64,000 nucleotides of DNA, taken from positions 1 to 64,000 of the forward strand of contig JAUNSJ010000010.1 of the NCBI GenBank assembly GCA_030539295.1, read 5' to 3'. Within the stretch, counting starts at the first letter, position 1. Each line of letters opens with the position of its first letter. The notes below the pieces were generated by a model. The model ran no database searches. It saw nothing but the letters and a program-made list of their open reading frames with translations, and was not told where the DNA came from. The translations under genes and the position numbers were made by a program. This stretch comes from Planctomycetia bacterium. Its GTDB lineage: Bacteria > Planctomycetota > Planctomycetia > Pirellulales > Thermoguttaceae. This document shows, piece after piece, positions 19,411 through 28,911 of the stretch.

Positions 19411-19522
19411 TTATCCTTCTCCCTTTTCAACTTCCTTTTGTTCTTTGTTCTTCTCCAGTCGCCCGACGCGCCACGGACCACTCTTCGCAGTCTCGCACTC
19501 CATCCGCCGACTCGTCCTTCTC

Positions 19523-19636
19523 TCAACCCTGACGCTGCTTATGACGCGGGTTGACACAAATCACGTATACCTTACCTTTTCTCTTGACGACTTTGCAATT
19601 TTCACAAATTCGCTTTACACTCGCTCGAACTTTCAT
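19523..19636 (-). CDS. rpmJ: 50S ribosomal protein L36
   Basis: A short gene of 37 codons plus stop, found by translating the gap between map and rpsM. The product starts [15 protein letters not shown] and ends NPRHKQRQG. It keeps the zinc ligands Cys-x2-Cys, Cys and His of the standard L36. It is the first gene behind the alpha-operon promoter at 19748-19775 and lies 112 bases before rpsM. Confidence 0.95.
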   Translation of the reverse strand: MKVRASVKRICENCKVVKRKGKVYVICVNPRHKQRQG

Positions 19637-19747
19637 TTTCTCTTCTCGTTTCCTGTCGGTTCACCTTGGCTCTCACTCTCTCTTTGGCACGTGCCAGAAA
19701 GTAAACGCTCAAGGCTAAAATGCCAAAATAGAGTCAATATCCGGTAA

Positions 19748-19775
19748 ATTATAAGGTATTTTCAACCCTTGACAA
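19748..19775 (-). promoter_or_regulatory. internal promoter of the alpha operon (before rpmJ)
   Basis: TTGTCA (19775-19770), a 16-base spacer and a perfect TATAAT (19753-19748) precede rpmJ with a leader of about 105 bases. The -35 box is embedded in a small hairpin, ACCCTT-GTC-AAGGGT. The whole 19637-19922 gap contains no infA gene. Confidence 0.65.
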
Positions 19776-19922
19776 GGGTCTCCCCAAAAAAATTCAGCCA
19801 TTACGCCTCAAAATTAGCTCTTTTCTAACAATTTCGCTCGTCTTTTGCGACTCTCTGGCCTGGAAAATCCTCATCTTCCTACTACTGATTTGACCCCTTT
19901 GTACTCCTCTTTTTCTCGTCGC

Positions 19923-20753
19923 TCATCCCGCATTCCGATATTTGTCAAAAAAATCAGCCACCAGGGCCTCTTCCTCCGACGTCTCCGGACCGCCTGTCAA
20001 TACTACCGGACCCGACTTCATCAGGCCTACCGTGTGCTCAACATGCGCACTGTTCCGACCATCCGCCGTTAACATGGTCCAGTAATCTTTGCCCTGACGC
20101 ACACGCTTCGTGCCCGCGTTGACCATCGGCTCGATCGCAATCACCACACCTGGACGAAGTTCAAAGTCGCCATATCGCAAAAACTCCCGATACACAAAGT
20201 TCGGAACCTGCGGCTCCTCGTGCATCTCACGACCTATTCCGTGGCCAACAAAAGTCTCTACCACAGAAAAACCGTTCCGAGTCACCACCTGCTCCATCTC
20301 CCGGGCAACTTCACTCCAATATTTCTTCGTACCCACCAGATTGATCGCCAGTTGCAGAACCTCACGCGTCACTCGTACCAGCTTCCGGGATTCCGCGTCC
20401 ACATTTCCAACAGGATACGTGTTCGCACTGTCTCCACACCAACCCTCAATCTTGCATCCGGTGTCCACACTCACCAGGTCCCCGTCTTTTATCACCCGGG
20501 CTCCCGGAATCCCATGAACCACTTGATCATTAATGGATACACAGGTACAGGCAGGATAAGGAACTCGACCCTTGACCCCTTTGAATAACGGGATCGCATA
20601 ATTGCGCACGAACAGTTTTTCAACCTCCGCGTCCAATTCCGCAGTCGTCATCCCAACCCGAACTGTATCCGCAACAAGTTTATGCGCCGACCAGGTTAAC
20701 AACCCGGCCTTTCGCATACGTCTAATATCGTTGTCCGTCTTTATCGAAATCAC
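19923..20753 (-). CDS. map: methionine aminopeptidase type I
   Basis: Removes the initiator methionine from new proteins in the cytoplasm. All five metal ligands of the pita-bread fold are visible in context: Asp in SVDTGCKIEGWCGD (two), His in FVGHGIGREMHEEP, Glu in VIAIEPMV and Glu in AHVEHTVGL. VVHGIPG holds the substrate-binding His. The 276-residue length is normal. Translation begins at GTG with AGGCGAAG upstream. The gene lies 14 bases after adk. Confidence 0.96.
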   Translation of the reverse strand: MISIKTDNDIRRMRKAGLLTWSAHKLVADTVRVGMTTAELDAEVEKLFVRNYAIPLFKGVKGRVPYPACTCVSINDQVVHGIPGARVIKDGDLVSVDTGCKIEGWCGDSANTYPVGNVDAESRKLVRVTREVLQLAINLVGTKKYWSEVAREMEQVVTRNGFSVVETFVGHGIGREMHEEPQVPNFVYREFLRYGDFELRPGVVIAIEPMVNAGTKRVRQGKDYWTMLTADGRNSAHVEHTVGLMKSGPVVLTGGPETSEEEALVADFFDKYRNAG

Positions 20754-20767
20754 GATCTTCGCCTGGC

Positions 20768-21325
20768 TTATTTGTAAGCGTCCAGAATCGCCGAAATACG
20801 ACCAAATATGTCGTCTATGCTACCGGTTCCGTCCACCGTTTTAAGGATTCCTGACTCTGTATAATACCCCACCAACGGCTCCGTCTGGCGACGATACGCC
20901 ACTAAACGTTCCCGTATTACTTCCGGCTTGTCGTCCGCTCGCCCTCGCGACGCCAGACGCGTGTACAACTCCTCTTCCGGAACTCGGAGCTCCAGTACTA
21001 CGTCCAACGGCGTGCCTGACTCCTTCAAACTCTTGTCAAGCTCCTCCGCCTGGACCAACGTCCGCGGAAATCCGTCTAACAGGAAACCAGACTGCGCGTC
21101 CTCTTGCGATAAACGCTCCGTGACGATTCCTATGATAACTTCATCCGGAACCAACTGACCCGCCGACATGTACTCTTCCGCCTTCAGACCTATTGCCGTC
21201 TTCGCGTCTCGCGCCGCACGCAACATGTCACCTGTCGAAAGGTGCAACAGACCATACTGCTTCACAATTCGTTCCGCTTGCGTTCCTTTGCCAGCGCCCG
21301 GGGGTCCTACAAATACAGTTCTCAT
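20768..21325 (-). CDS. adk: adenylate kinase, short form
   Basis: Interconverts ATP + AMP and 2 ADP. The P-loop GPPGAGKGTQ lies at residues 7-16, with STGDMLR, GFLLDGFPRT and the LID arginines RGRADDKPEVIRERL also present. At 185 residues it lacks the long zinc-binding LID. It occupies the usual place between secY and map. Confidence 0.96.
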   Translation of the reverse strand: MRTVFVGPPGAGKGTQAERIVKQYGLLHLSTGDMLRAARDAKTAIGLKAEEYMSAGQLVPDEVIIGIVTERLSQEDAQSGFLLDGFPRTLVQAEELDKSLKESGTPLDVVLELRVPEEELYTRLASRGRADDKPEVIRERLVAYRRQTEPLVGYYTESGILKTVDGTGSIDDIFGRISAILDAYK

Positions 21326-21465
21326 TCCTGCCTCTTTCGTTCCTTTATATCAACAAAGTCTGTCCTGCCGTCTCGATCAAACACTCTTTGCTCCTGCCAC
21401 AACAGCAGACGTCGATTGAATATACTTCACGCCACCGACAAAACAGACCCCGCTATCTCGTTTTA

Positions 21466-22869
21466 CTACTTCTCCAGCAGTCCCTTGTAATTCCTCATGA
21501 CCAAATGACTGTCGATCTTGTTCACCAGGTCGATAACAACACTGACAGCAATCAATAAACTTGTTCCGCCAAAGAAGCCTGCGATCGAATAACTCACATC
21601 CATCGTCGCCGTGATCAGGGTCGGGACAACAGCAATGATCGCCAGGAAGGTCGCTCCCACATAAGTTATGCGGATCATAACCTTCTCCAAATAATCGGCC
21701 GTTCGGCTACCAGGACGGTGCCCTTGAATGAACGTCCCGTGATCCTTGAGATTGTTCGCCATATCCTTCGGATTGAACGTTACCGCCGTCCAGAAATAGC
21801 AGAAGAAGTAAATCAACGCTATTTCAAGGACCACATAAATGTAGGACGAATTACCGCCAAACACACTCTGACCCCACTGGACAAACGAGGTTAAAAGACC
21901 TCCGATTCCTTCCGTCGCCGTGCACGACTGACTCAGGTACGCAAAAACAAACTGCGGGAACAGGAGCAAACTGCTCGCAAAAATGATCGGCATAACGCCC
22001 GCCTGATTCACTCGCAGCGGTAAATACTGACGCGAACCGCCATAGACCTGACGCCCTCGCACATGCTTCGCACTTTGCGTCGGGATGCGACGCTGCCCCT
22101 GCATGACGAAAACCACGCCCAAGACCACCAAGAAAAACAGAACCGCAAGAATAACCACGTGCTCGACTCCAAACTGACCGCCAAGCGTTATTCCATTGCT
22201 CGATACGTTCTTCCACAATTCAATGATCGCACTCGGAGCACGGGCAAGAATACCGGCCATAATCAAAAGGCTTATGCCGTTGCCTATCCCGTATTCGTCG
22301 ATCTGCTCGCCCAGCCACATAAGAAATGCCGTGCCGGTGGTCATAATCAATACGGCCAGCATCATCCAGCCCAAGGTCAGACCGCCTCCCGAATTTATGC
22401 AGCTGTCCAGAAAAACATTCTGCGTACCTCCGCTTCGCATTTGCGATACGGCCGTTGCATTCAACATGGAAAGATACGCATAACTCTGTATCACACAGAT
22501 CAGAATCGTCGCATACCGCGTGTATTCATTAATCTTTTTGCGGCCACTCTCGCCCTCCTTCTGCAACTTTTCCAACGGGGCCCAGACCGTGGCCAACAGC
22601 TGAAAAATAATCGAGGCAGAAATGTAAGGCATAATCCCAAGACCAAATATCGTCATCTGGTCAAGCTGGGTACCACTGAAGACGGCTACACGGTCCAGAA
22701 GATCGGTCAGCCCAACCTGGCCCGCAAACGCATCGTGCATCCCTTGACTGTTCACCATCGGAATCATGATGTTCCAGCCAAGCCGATACACGGCCAAAAG
22801 ACCAATCGTCAACAAAATTTTCTTTCTCAATTCTGGGATCGAGAACATGATTCGGATTTTGTTCAGCAT
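21466..22869 (-). CDS. secY: preprotein translocase subunit SecY
   Basis: Central channel of the Sec translocon in the cytoplasmic membrane. The 467-residue chain has ten hydrophobic segments and the family blocks YISASIIFQLL, GEQIDEYGIGNGISLLI, QRRIPTQSAKHV, LPLRVNQAGVMPIIFASSLL and DMANNLKDHGTFIQGHRPG. It is separated from rplO by 193 bases containing two hairpins, unusually much for this operon, which suggests separate control of its level. Confidence 0.97.
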   Translation of the reverse strand: MLNKIRIMFSIPELRKKILLTIGLLAVYRLGWNIMIPMVNSQGMHDAFAGQVGLTDLLDRVAVFSGTQLDQMTIFGLGIMPYISASIIFQLLATVWAPLEKLQKEGESGRKKINEYTRYATILICVIQSYAYLSMLNATAVSQMRSGGTQNVFLDSCINSGGGLTLGWMMLAVLIMTTGTAFLMWLGEQIDEYGIGNGISLLIMAGILARAPSAIIELWKNVSSNGITLGGQFGVEHVVILAVLFFLVVLGVVFVMQGQRRIPTQSAKHVRGRQVYGGSRQYLPLRVNQAGVMPIIFASSLLLFPQFVFAYLSQSCTATEGIGGLLTSFVQWGQSVFGGNSSYIYVVLEIALIYFFCYFWTAVTFNPKDMANNLKDHGTFIQGHRPGSRTADYLEKVMIRITYVGATFLAIIAVVPTLITATMDVSYSIAGFFGGTSLLIAVSVVIDLVNKIDSHLVMRNYKGLLEK

Positions 22870-22904
22870 AAGAATCTTATCCTAAAGTCTTGGCTCTTTG
22901 CGAT

Positions 22905-22942
22905 ACTCCTGAACTACATCCGAAAAAGAACAGGTCAGGAGT
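22905..22942. repeat. 8-bp inverted repeat in the secY leader
   Basis: ACTCCTGA (22905-22912) and TCAGGAGT (22935-22942) flank a 22-base loop, 36 bases before the secY start codon. On the mRNA the left arm is ACTCCTGA and the right arm TCAGGAGT; the right arm contains AGGAG. Confidence 0.45.
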
Positions 22943-23016
22943 CCACAATTTGAGGAAAGGAAATAAATGGGGCAATTTGAAGCTTCCGGAGAAACAACAC
23001 TGTCCAAACAACAAAT

Positions 23017-23043
23017 CAGACCCGAAAGTCCTTCCCGGGTCTG
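23017..23043 (-). terminator. terminator or attenuator between rplO and secY
   Basis: CAGACCCG and CGGGTCTG form a perfect 8-bp stem with an 11-base loop, 19 bases after the rplO stop codon. On the minus strand it is followed by ATTTGTTGTTTG. Partial termination would lower secY expression relative to the ribosomal genes. Confidence 0.5.
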
Positions 23044-23062
23044 TTCCTAAAACATCAGGGCA

Positions 23063-23560
23063 CTATTTCTTCACTCGCGGCTTCATCTTGTTCTTGACGA
23101 CCGGCTTCTTCTTCGGAAGAAATTCAAACGAACCACCTGCCTTTTCGACCGCGGCCGTCGCTCCCTTCGACGCTGCATGGACCTTAAACTTCAAGGACTT
23201 GTCCAACTCATCATTGCCAATCACCTTGACATAACTGTCCGCCCGACTAATCAGTCCCCGCTTCAAAAGAGCCTCCGGACCGATCACTTCCGAACCGTCA
23301 AAACAGGCAGCAATCGACTTGAGCGAAACACTCTCAACGACATCAGCAAAAGCCTTGTTGTTAAAGCCGCGCTTAGGAATACGACGCACTAACGGCATCT
23401 GACCGCCTTCGAAAACCGGCGACATGGAAAATCCAGCTCGCGCTCCCTGGCCATTCGATCCGCGACCGGCTGTCTTACCCGTTCCGGAACCCGTACCTCG
23501 TCCAAGCCTCTTACGGCCCTTACGTTTCGCTACACCATTGTTTACTGTATTAATATCCAT
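23063..23560 (-). CDS. rplO: 50S ribosomal protein L15
   Basis: L15 is a late-assembly protein of the large subunit. The 165-residue chain begins with the conserved basic glycine-rich arm KRKGRKRLGRGTGSGTGKTAGRG and has the FEGGQMPLVRRIPKRGF block; the C-terminus is lysine-rich and longer than in E. coli. Its ATG shares one base with the rpsE stop codon (TAATG), so there is no room for rpmD between them. Confidence 0.96.
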   Translation of the reverse strand: MDINTVNNGVAKRKGRKRLGRGTGSGTGKTAGRGSNGQGARAGFSMSPVFEGGQMPLVRRIPKRGFNNKAFADVVESVSLKSIAACFDGSEVIGPEALLKRGLISRADSYVKVIGNDELDKSLKFKVHAASKGATAAVEKAGGSFEFLPKKKPVVKNKMKPRVKK

Positions 23561-24042
23561 TAGAGTTCCACTCCTCTGAGATTCTTAATCTCCTCCTTCG
23601 ACCGCAATTGATTCAATGCATCTATCGTGGCCTTGACCAGGTTCGTCGGGTTGGTACTGCCATAGGACTTCGTCAGAATATCATGGATACCACAGGCTTC
23701 GCAAACAGCACGAACCGCCGCTCCTGCTATAACTCCAGTACCAGGACGGGCCGGAACCAGCACAACACGCGCCGCACCAAACGTCCCTTGCACTTCGTGC
23801 GGAATCGTTGACTCCGTCAGATTGACCGCCAGCAATTTCCGTGAACCATCCTGAACAGCTTTCTCAACCGCAGGCGGCACCTCATTTGCTTTGCCATATC
23901 CCCAGGCAACTTTCCCTTTTCCATCTCCGACAACGACCAAGGCGGTAAAGCTGAAACGACGGCCACCCTTAACCACGGCGGCACATCTTCGGATTTTCAC
24001 TACCTTATCGACCAGACCCTCTTGCGTATTTTCACTTGACAT
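23560..24042 (-). CDS. rpsE: 30S ribosomal protein S5
   Basis: S5 takes part in decoding fidelity at the small-subunit neck. The 160-residue chain has [43 protein letters not shown] and [19 protein letters not shown], all typical. Its stop codon overlaps the rplO start codon. Confidence 0.97.
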   Translation of the reverse strand: MSSENTQEGLVDKVVKIRRCAAVVKGGRRFSFTALVVVGDGKGKVAWGYGKANEVPPAVEKAVQDGSRKLLAVNLTESTIPHEVQGTFGAARVVLVPARPGTGVIAGAAVRAVCEACGIHDILTKSYGSTNPTNLVKATIDALNQLRSKEEIKNLRGVEL

Positions 24043-24060
24043 CGCTATCCTCTATCTGCT

Positions 24061-24462
24061 TTATTCGTTGGCATCGGAAGTATCTTCGCCGGCACCGAGA
24101 TCGAGGCCCGCGCCCCGGGCAGCCTCAGCTAACGCCTTCACTCGCCCATGGTACTTATGTCCCTTACGGTCAAACGCCACTTTCGTTACACCCGCCGCTA
24201 AAGCTCGTTCCGCCAACATCTTCCCGATCGCTTCCGCCGCCTTGACATTACCGCCAAAAACTCCGTTCGACCGGAAATCTTTCTCCATAGTGCTCGCCGC
24301 CGCTAAGGTCTTACCCTGCTCATCGTCTATCACTTGAGCATAGATGTGCTTCGCGCTTCGAAATACACACAAACGCGCCCGCGTACTGTGCTTCTTCACC
24401 GCGTTCGACACGCGGAACTTCCGAAATCTTCGCTGTCTGTCTAATCTCTTCTTCTTGTTCAC
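24061..24462 (-). CDS. rplR: 50S ribosomal protein L18
   Basis: L18 binds 5S rRNA. The 133-residue chain shows [31 protein letters not shown] and the [29 protein letters not shown] end. A 12-residue acidic tail ([13 protein letters not shown]) follows the usual C-terminus. Translation starts at GTG. Confidence 0.96.
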   Translation of the reverse strand: MNKKKRLDRQRRFRKFRVSNAVKKHSTRARLCVFRSAKHIYAQVIDDEQGKTLAAASTMEKDFRSNGVFGGNVKAAEAIGKMLAERALAAGVTKVAFDRKGHKYHGRVKALAEAARGAGLDLGAGEDTSDANE

Positions 24463-24600
24463 GTTATTACCACGATTTATTGATAAAGGTTCTGACCCCT
24501 GTTATTGCCCTCTATTCACGGACATCACCGCCTCTGGCTATCGGCTACGTACCAATGCCTCCAAACGGCTTCGAGGAATCTGTTACTCTCAATTTACTAC

Positions 24601-25149
24601 TTACTTCTTGCCTGCAGCTTTGCTTTCCTTACGCCGAATCGCTTCGCCTTCATACTTGATACCTTTACCAAGGTACGGCTCCGCCTTCTTGATCGCTCGT
24701 ATCTCCGCTGCAAATTGACCAACAAGCTGCTTGTCGCAGCCCGTTATCACAATGTGCTGCTGATCCGGACATTTCACCGTAAGCCCTGCCGGAATCTCTT
24801 TGTGAATCTCATTCGCAAAGCCGACCCGAACCTGCAATACGTTGCCCGATATCGCCGCCAGATATCCCGTTCCGAATATCTCCAACTTCTTCTCGTATCC
24901 CGCCGATACACCAACAACCATGTTCTGTATCAACGCCCTAAAAAGACCATGCATCGCGTTCGACGTCCGTGTATCCGCTCCTTGTACTACCACAATCTGA
25001 TTCGCACTGGCGTCTACACTAACCGATACTTCCGGTCGAAACGTTTGCTTCAGTTCGCCCTTCGGTCCCTTTACGGTAATATCGTTGCCCTCGACCACGG
25101 CTGTAACACCCGCCGGTAGTGCAACTGGTTTCTTTCCTACTCTCGACAT
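24601..25149 (-). CDS. rplF: 50S ribosomal protein L6
   Basis: L6 sits near the sarcin-ricin loop of the large subunit. The start is set at MSRVGKKPVALPAG, the universal N-terminus; the 45-residue upstream extension is not credible. The 182-residue chain carries the VEIFGTGYLA-like block (KLEIFGTGYLAAISG) and the EPYLGKGIKYEGEAIRRKESKAAGKK end. A 138-base gap, unusual within this operon, separates it from rplR. Confidence 0.96.
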   Translation of the reverse strand: MSRVGKKPVALPAGVTAVVEGNDITVKGPKGELKQTFRPEVSVSVDASANQIVVVQGADTRTSNAMHGLFRALIQNMVVGVSAGYEKKLEIFGTGYLAAISGNVLQVRVGFANEIHKEIPAGLTVKCPDQQHIVITGCDKQLVGQFAAEIRAIKKAEPYLGKGIKYEGEAIRRKESKAAGKK

Positions 25150-25231
25150 TGTATAACCTTGTAACAGTTGGATAAATGACTTGTTCACAGGCAAATCGAA
25201 CACACACTGTGCCCGATTGCCCAATGGCGAA

Positions 25232-25624
25232 TCACCAAACTTCGCAAAGCACTTCACCACCAACGTTCTGGCTCCGGGCTTCACGATCGCTTATGATCCC
25301 CTTGTTTGTGCTGAGAATTCGTATACCCAAACCATTCAAAACCGGTCTCAGTTCTGCGGGGCCACAATAGCATCGGCGGCCTGGTTTGCTGATCTTACGA
25401 ATCTTCTGAATGACTCGCTCGCCATTCGGGCCGTATTTCAATACAACTCGAATCCGAGCAAAATTATCATTCACAACTTCATAATCCCAGATGTAACCTT
25501 CTCGTTTCAATACCTCTACGACTCCCTTTTTCAATTTGGAATACGGGACGTCCAGGGTCTGATGTTCCACTTTTAATGCGTTACGAATGCGAGTCAGCAT
25601 ATCAGCAACAGGGTCTGTCATCAT
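25232..25624 (-). CDS. rpsH: 30S ribosomal protein S8
   Basis: S8 binds the central domain of 16S rRNA and in many bacteria represses the spc operon. The 130-residue chain shows DPVADMLTRIRNAL, KEGYI-like REGYIWDYEV, KPGRRCY and the end GIRILSTNKGIISDREARSQNVGGEVLCEVW. Confidence 0.97.
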   Translation of the reverse strand: MMTDPVADMLTRIRNALKVEHQTLDVPYSKLKKGVVEVLKREGYIWDYEVVNDNFARIRVVLKYGPNGERVIQKIRKISKPGRRCYCGPAELRPVLNGLGIRILSTNKGIISDREARSQNVGGEVLCEVW

Positions 25625-25642
25625 TTTCAGGTTCTCCTCTCT

Positions 25643-25828
25643 TTACCAGCTCGACTTTTTCACGCCGGGAATAAGCCCTTGATCGGCCAGTTGACGGAAA
25701 CAGATTCTACAAATACCGAACTTACGGTATACAGCCCGAGGACGACCACAGATTTTGCAGCGACTTTCTCGTCGCGTACTGAACTTCGGCACTCTGTTGG
25801 CTTTGTTGATCTTTGCTTTACTTGCCAT
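25643..25828 (-). CDS. rpsN: 30S ribosomal protein S14, zinc type
   Basis: S14 helps assemble the small-subunit head. The 61-residue short form has the zinc-binding Cys-x2-Cys...Cys-x2-Cys set (CKICGRPR and CRICFRQ) and the conserved end [11 protein letters not shown]. It lies 18 bases before rpsH. Confidence 0.96.
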   Translation of the reverse strand: MASKAKINKANRVPKFSTRRESRCKICGRPRAVYRKFGICRICFRQLADQGLIPGVKKSSW

Positions 25829-25849
25829 GCTTTTATACCTTGTATTTCC

Positions 25850-26398
25850 TTACTCAGCTCGTTTGAACGGCATACCAAATTCTTTGAGCAGCTCGCGGGC
25901 ATCATCATCACTATCGACATTCGTCACAAAAGTAATATTCATGCCTTGCGGCTTTGTATATTTATCGGGATTCAACTCCGGGAACACAAGTTGCTCGGAT
26001 AACCCGAGGTTGTAATTACCCCGACTGTCAAAACTCTTCGGATTCAGACCTCGAAAGTCTCGTACTCGCGGAAGTACAATCGAGATCAAACGATCCATAA
26101 ATTCATACATCCGCTTCCCGCGAAGCGTCACCTTACAACCAATATTCATCCCCTCTCGAAGACGAAAACCGGCTATCGACCTTCTCGCCTGTGTAACAAC
26201 AGGCTTCTGGCCACTGATTTGTGTCAAAACGTCTACCGCTTCATCAAGATATTTCTTATCCTGAATCGAGCTCCCGACGCCCATATTGATTACGATCTTC
26301 TCAAGCTTTGGAATCGAATGCGGATTCTTCTTGTTCAACCGCTCTTCCAACGTCGAGATGATCGTCTCGTTGTATTTCTGCAACAGTCTGGGTAACAT
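25850..26398 (-). CDS. rplE: 50S ribosomal protein L5
   Basis: L5 binds 5S rRNA and contacts P-site tRNA. The start is set at the ATG giving [13 protein letters not shown], not at an in-frame TTG 33 bases earlier. The 182-residue chain shows [35 protein letters not shown] and the [24 protein letters not shown] block. Confidence 0.96.
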   Translation of the reverse strand: MLPRLLQKYNETIISTLEERLNKKNPHSIPKLEKIVINMGVGSSIQDKKYLDEAVDVLTQISGQKPVVTQARRSIAGFRLREGMNIGCKVTLRGKRMYEFMDRLISIVLPRVRDFRGLNPKSFDSRGNYNLGLSEQLVFPELNPDKYTKPQGMNITFVTNVDSDDDARELLKEFGMPFKRAE

Positions 26399-26482
26399 CT
26401 GTCTTACCTGTATAACCTGAATGATTCTCAATAGTTAATGATCGATCATGGTGCACGAAACTACTACCGCCTCGTGATCCAT

Positions 26483-26797
26483 TCAGTCGATCAGGGATTT
26501 ACACTTCTTGCACATACGGTGCTTCTTGCCATTCTCATCCACCTGGATTCCTACCCGCGTCGGCTTCTGGCACTTCTGACATACCAACATAACATTCCCA
26601 ACCGGAATCGGCATAAACTTCGAATGCCGGCCGCCCTGAACGTTCTTCTGCGAGCGACGTACGTGACGAAATACTTCGTTCACCCCGTCTACCGTCACCA
26701 GGGATTTCTCTCGGTCCACCGACAATACGGTCCCCGTCTCGTTACGGTCTTTGCCCGACCGCACAACGACCTTGTCATCCTTCTTGATACGCATCAT
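26483..26797 (-). CDS. rplX: 50S ribosomal protein L24 with C-terminal zinc ribbon
   Basis: L24 initiates large-subunit assembly. The KOW motif [21 protein letters not shown] lies at the N-terminus. The C-terminal half has a Cys-x2-Cys pair ([11 protein letters not shown]) and a second pair (CKKC), forming a probable zinc ribbon. Its start codon overlaps the rplN stop by 4 bases. Confidence 0.95.
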   Translation of the reverse strand: MMRIKKDDKVVVRSGKDRNETGTVLSVDREKSLVTVDGVNEVFRHVRRSQKNVQGGRHSKFMPIPVGNVMLVCQKCQKPTRVGIQVDENGKKHRMCKKCKSLID

Positions 26798-27162
26798 ACC
26801 ACCTCGCTCGCCAGTGAGACAATCTTCATGAAACCAAGGTCTCGCAATTCACGGGCTACCGCTCCGAAAATTCGCGTCCCTTTCGGGTTCTTGTCATTGT
26901 CAATCAATACAACTGCATTCGAATCAAATCGGACATAACTCCCATCTTCTCGACGCGTTGCCTTCTTCGTCCGTACGATCACTCCCTTGACAACCGTCCC
27001 CTTCTTGAGATTGCTGCCCGGAATTACCGACTTTACGGAACATACTATTATATCGCCCAGCCCTGCACATCGACGGTGCGTTCCTCCCAACACCTTAATG
27101 CACATCAACTCTTTGGCACCTGTGTTGTCGGCTGAGTCTAAACGAGTCTGCATTTGAATCAT
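26794..27162 (-). CDS. rplN: 50S ribosomal protein L14
   Basis: L14 forms an inter-subunit bridge and is a docking site for RsfS-type factors. The 122-residue chain is canonical: [39 protein letters not shown] and [14 protein letters not shown]. It overlaps rplX by 4 bases, implying coupled translation. Confidence 0.97.
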   Translation of the reverse strand: MIQMQTRLDSADNTGAKELMCIKVLGGTHRRCAGLGDIIVCSVKSVIPGSNLKKGTVVKGVIVRTKKATRREDGSYVRFDSNAVVLIDNDKNPKGTRIFGAVARELRDLGFMKIVSLASEVV

Positions 27163-27270
27163 TTGACGTCACTCGCTTCCAATTTTCTCTTGTTTCTCTT
27201 TGCCACCGGAACTCCGGCCCCGGCTACTTCTCGTTATCAGTAAAAGCTTCCGTCTTGCGACTATATGCAA

Positions 27271-27531
27271 TCACTGCTCCTCAATCTTTATGGCCTTCTT
27301 GACCACGCCGACCAGCTTCCATCTCTTCATCTTCGACATCGGACGACACTCCTCGATCTCAACTGTGTCTCCAATCGACGACTCATTGTTCTCATCGTGA
27401 ACATAACAAACGGTTCGCGTCCTCACATACTTACCGTATTTCGGATACTTCATTATCCGCGGAATCTCAACGCGTCGTGTCTTCTGCATCTTGTCGGTCT
27501 TGACTACTCCGACGACTTTCATCTTGGGCAT
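27271..27531 (-). CDS. rpsQ: 30S ribosomal protein S17
   Basis: S17 is an OB-fold protein of the small-subunit body. The 86-residue chain shows VVGVVKTDKMQKTRRVEI, KYGKYVRTRTVCYVHDENNE and the GDTVEIEECRPMSKMKRW block. Confidence 0.96.
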   Translation of the reverse strand: MPKMKVVGVVKTDKMQKTRRVEIPRIMKYPKYGKYVRTRTVCYVHDENNESSIGDTVEIEECRPMSKMKRWKLVGVVKKAIKIEEQ

Positions 27532-27540
27532 CTCTCAACC

Positions 27541-27765
27541 TCAGTCTTGGTTTTGCGGCTTACGGCTCGTGTCCGACAGCTGCCTGTTCTCGTTCTCGAT
27601 GGTCTTAATCCGTGCGATGAGCTTACGCGCTTTTACCACCTCGCTCGGAGAATCAAGCTTCTCCATTCTCGCCTGGACCCGCAAATCAAACAGCTTCTTC
27701 TGCGTCTCTTCCAGAGTCGTCTTCCGCTGCTCACCGCTCATCTCGCGTAATTCCTTGATCTTCAT
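27541..27765 (-). CDS. rpmC: 50S ribosomal protein L29
   Basis: L29 lies at the peptide exit tunnel. The 74-residue chain starts MKIKELREMSGEQ and has the KKLFDLRVQARMEKLDSP helix and the VVKARKLIARIKTI helix. It sits 9 bases upstream of rpsQ. Confidence 0.95.
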   Translation of the reverse strand: MKIKELREMSGEQRKTTLEETQKKLFDLRVQARMEKLDSPSEVVKARKLIARIKTIENENRQLSDTSRKPQNQD

Positions 27766-27798
27766 ATCTCCAACTCCTCTTCGCTCTCTTCTCTTCTA

Positions 27799-28215
27799 TT
27801 ACATCGCTTTGCGTCGAACCAGCCGACAGCGAACAGGCATCTTGTGGGCAAGACGATTAAAGCACAGCTTTGCCGTCTCCTCCGGAACTCCTCCCACTTC
27901 GTACATAATCGTTCCAGGTCGCACAACAGCTGCCCAATATTCAGGCTCGCCTTTACCTTTTCCCATTCGGGTTTCCAACGGGATTGATGTCACCGACTTG
28001 TGAGGAAATACTCGTACGTACAAGTGTCCTTCTGTCCGTAAATACTGCTGTGCCGCGATTCGGCCTGCTTCCAGCGTTTGGGCACTTATCCAGCCTCCTT
28101 CGAGTGTCTGAAGTCCATACTCGCCGAATGCGACCGTTTCGCCCCGGGTCGCATTACCTCTTATACGACCTCTTTGGATTTTTCGATGTTTGACTCTTTT
28201 GGGCATTCTGGCCAT
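27799..28215 (-). CDS. rplP: 50S ribosomal protein L16
   Basis: L16 organises the A-site region of the large subunit. The 138-residue chain shows MPKRVKHRKIQRGRIRG, FGEYGLQTLEGGWI and GKGKGEPEYWAAVVRPGTIMYEV. The ATG at 28215, with AGGA upstream, adds three residues to the usual N-terminus. The first 62 bases overlap the end of rpsC. Confidence 0.96.
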   Translation of the reverse strand: MARMPKRVKHRKIQRGRIRGNATRGETVAFGEYGLQTLEGGWISAQTLEAGRIAAQQYLRTEGHLYVRVFPHKSVTSIPLETRMGKGKGEPEYWAAVVRPGTIMYEVGGVPEETAKLCFNRLAHKMPVRCRLVRRKAM

Positions 28216-28870
28216 TGTTATTATCCTCGCTGTATTCGCCTTGATTTATCCATACCTGAATTCCAATATGTCCTTGAGCTATCTTCGCCTCGGTAAAACC
28301 GTAGTCAATCTTCGCTCTCAACGTCGATAAAGGAATCGATCCGGCCGCCTGCTTCTCGCATCTTGCCATCTCCGCTCCGCCCAATCGACCAGACAACTGG
28401 ATTTTTATTCCCTTCGCGCCGGCACTCATCGCCAGCTCCATCGCACGCTTCATCGTCCGACGAAAACTGACTCGCTTGACCAGCTGCTCACCAATATCTT
28501 CCGCAACAAGCTGTGCAACAACTTCCGGTCGCGTCTCTTCCTCAATCTTAAGATTGATGCGACGTCCCGTCAATCGCTGTAACTCATTTTGAAGTTCTTC
28601 TATCTTTTCGCCTTTCCGCCCGATCAAAAGACCTGGACGAGCCGACAACAACACAACACGGACTTCGTCTCGCGTGCGCTCAATCTCAATTTTTGCTATG
28701 GCCGGATACAAAAGCCGACCCGAGGCATCCTTCTGCTTCTTGATAAAATCTCGTATCGACTTATCTTCCACCAAAAGGGCGCCAAATTCCTTCTTCGATG
28801 CATACCACCGGCTTTTCCAGTCTTCCATTATACCGGTTCGAAACGCAACTGGATTTACTTTCTGACCCAT
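28154..28870 (-). CDS. rpsC: 30S ribosomal protein S3
   Basis: S3 forms part of the mRNA entry tunnel. The 238-residue chain shows MGQKVNPVAFRTGI, the KH motif LIGRKGEKIEELQNEL, and IDYGFTEAKIAQGHIGIQVWINQGEY. A hydrophilic tail of about 25 residues (rich in Asn, Gln, Lys) is encoded within a 62-base overlap with rplP, an unusually long overlap for ribosomal genes. Confidence 0.96.
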   Translation of the reverse strand: MGQKVNPVAFRTGIMEDWKSRWYASKKEFGALLVEDKSIRDFIKKQKDASGRLLYPAIAKIEIERTRDEVRVVLLSARPGLLIGRKGEKIEELQNELQRLTGRRINLKIEEETRPEVVAQLVAEDIGEQLVKRVSFRRTMKRAMELAMSAGAKGIKIQLSGRLGGAEMARCEKQAAGSIPLSTLRAKIDYGFTEAKIAQGHIGIQVWINQGEYSEDNNNGQNAQKSQTSKNPKRSYKR

Positions 28871-28911
28871 TTCGTTTTGGTCCTTCTTGCTTCTGTTATC
28901 TTTGTTTCACT

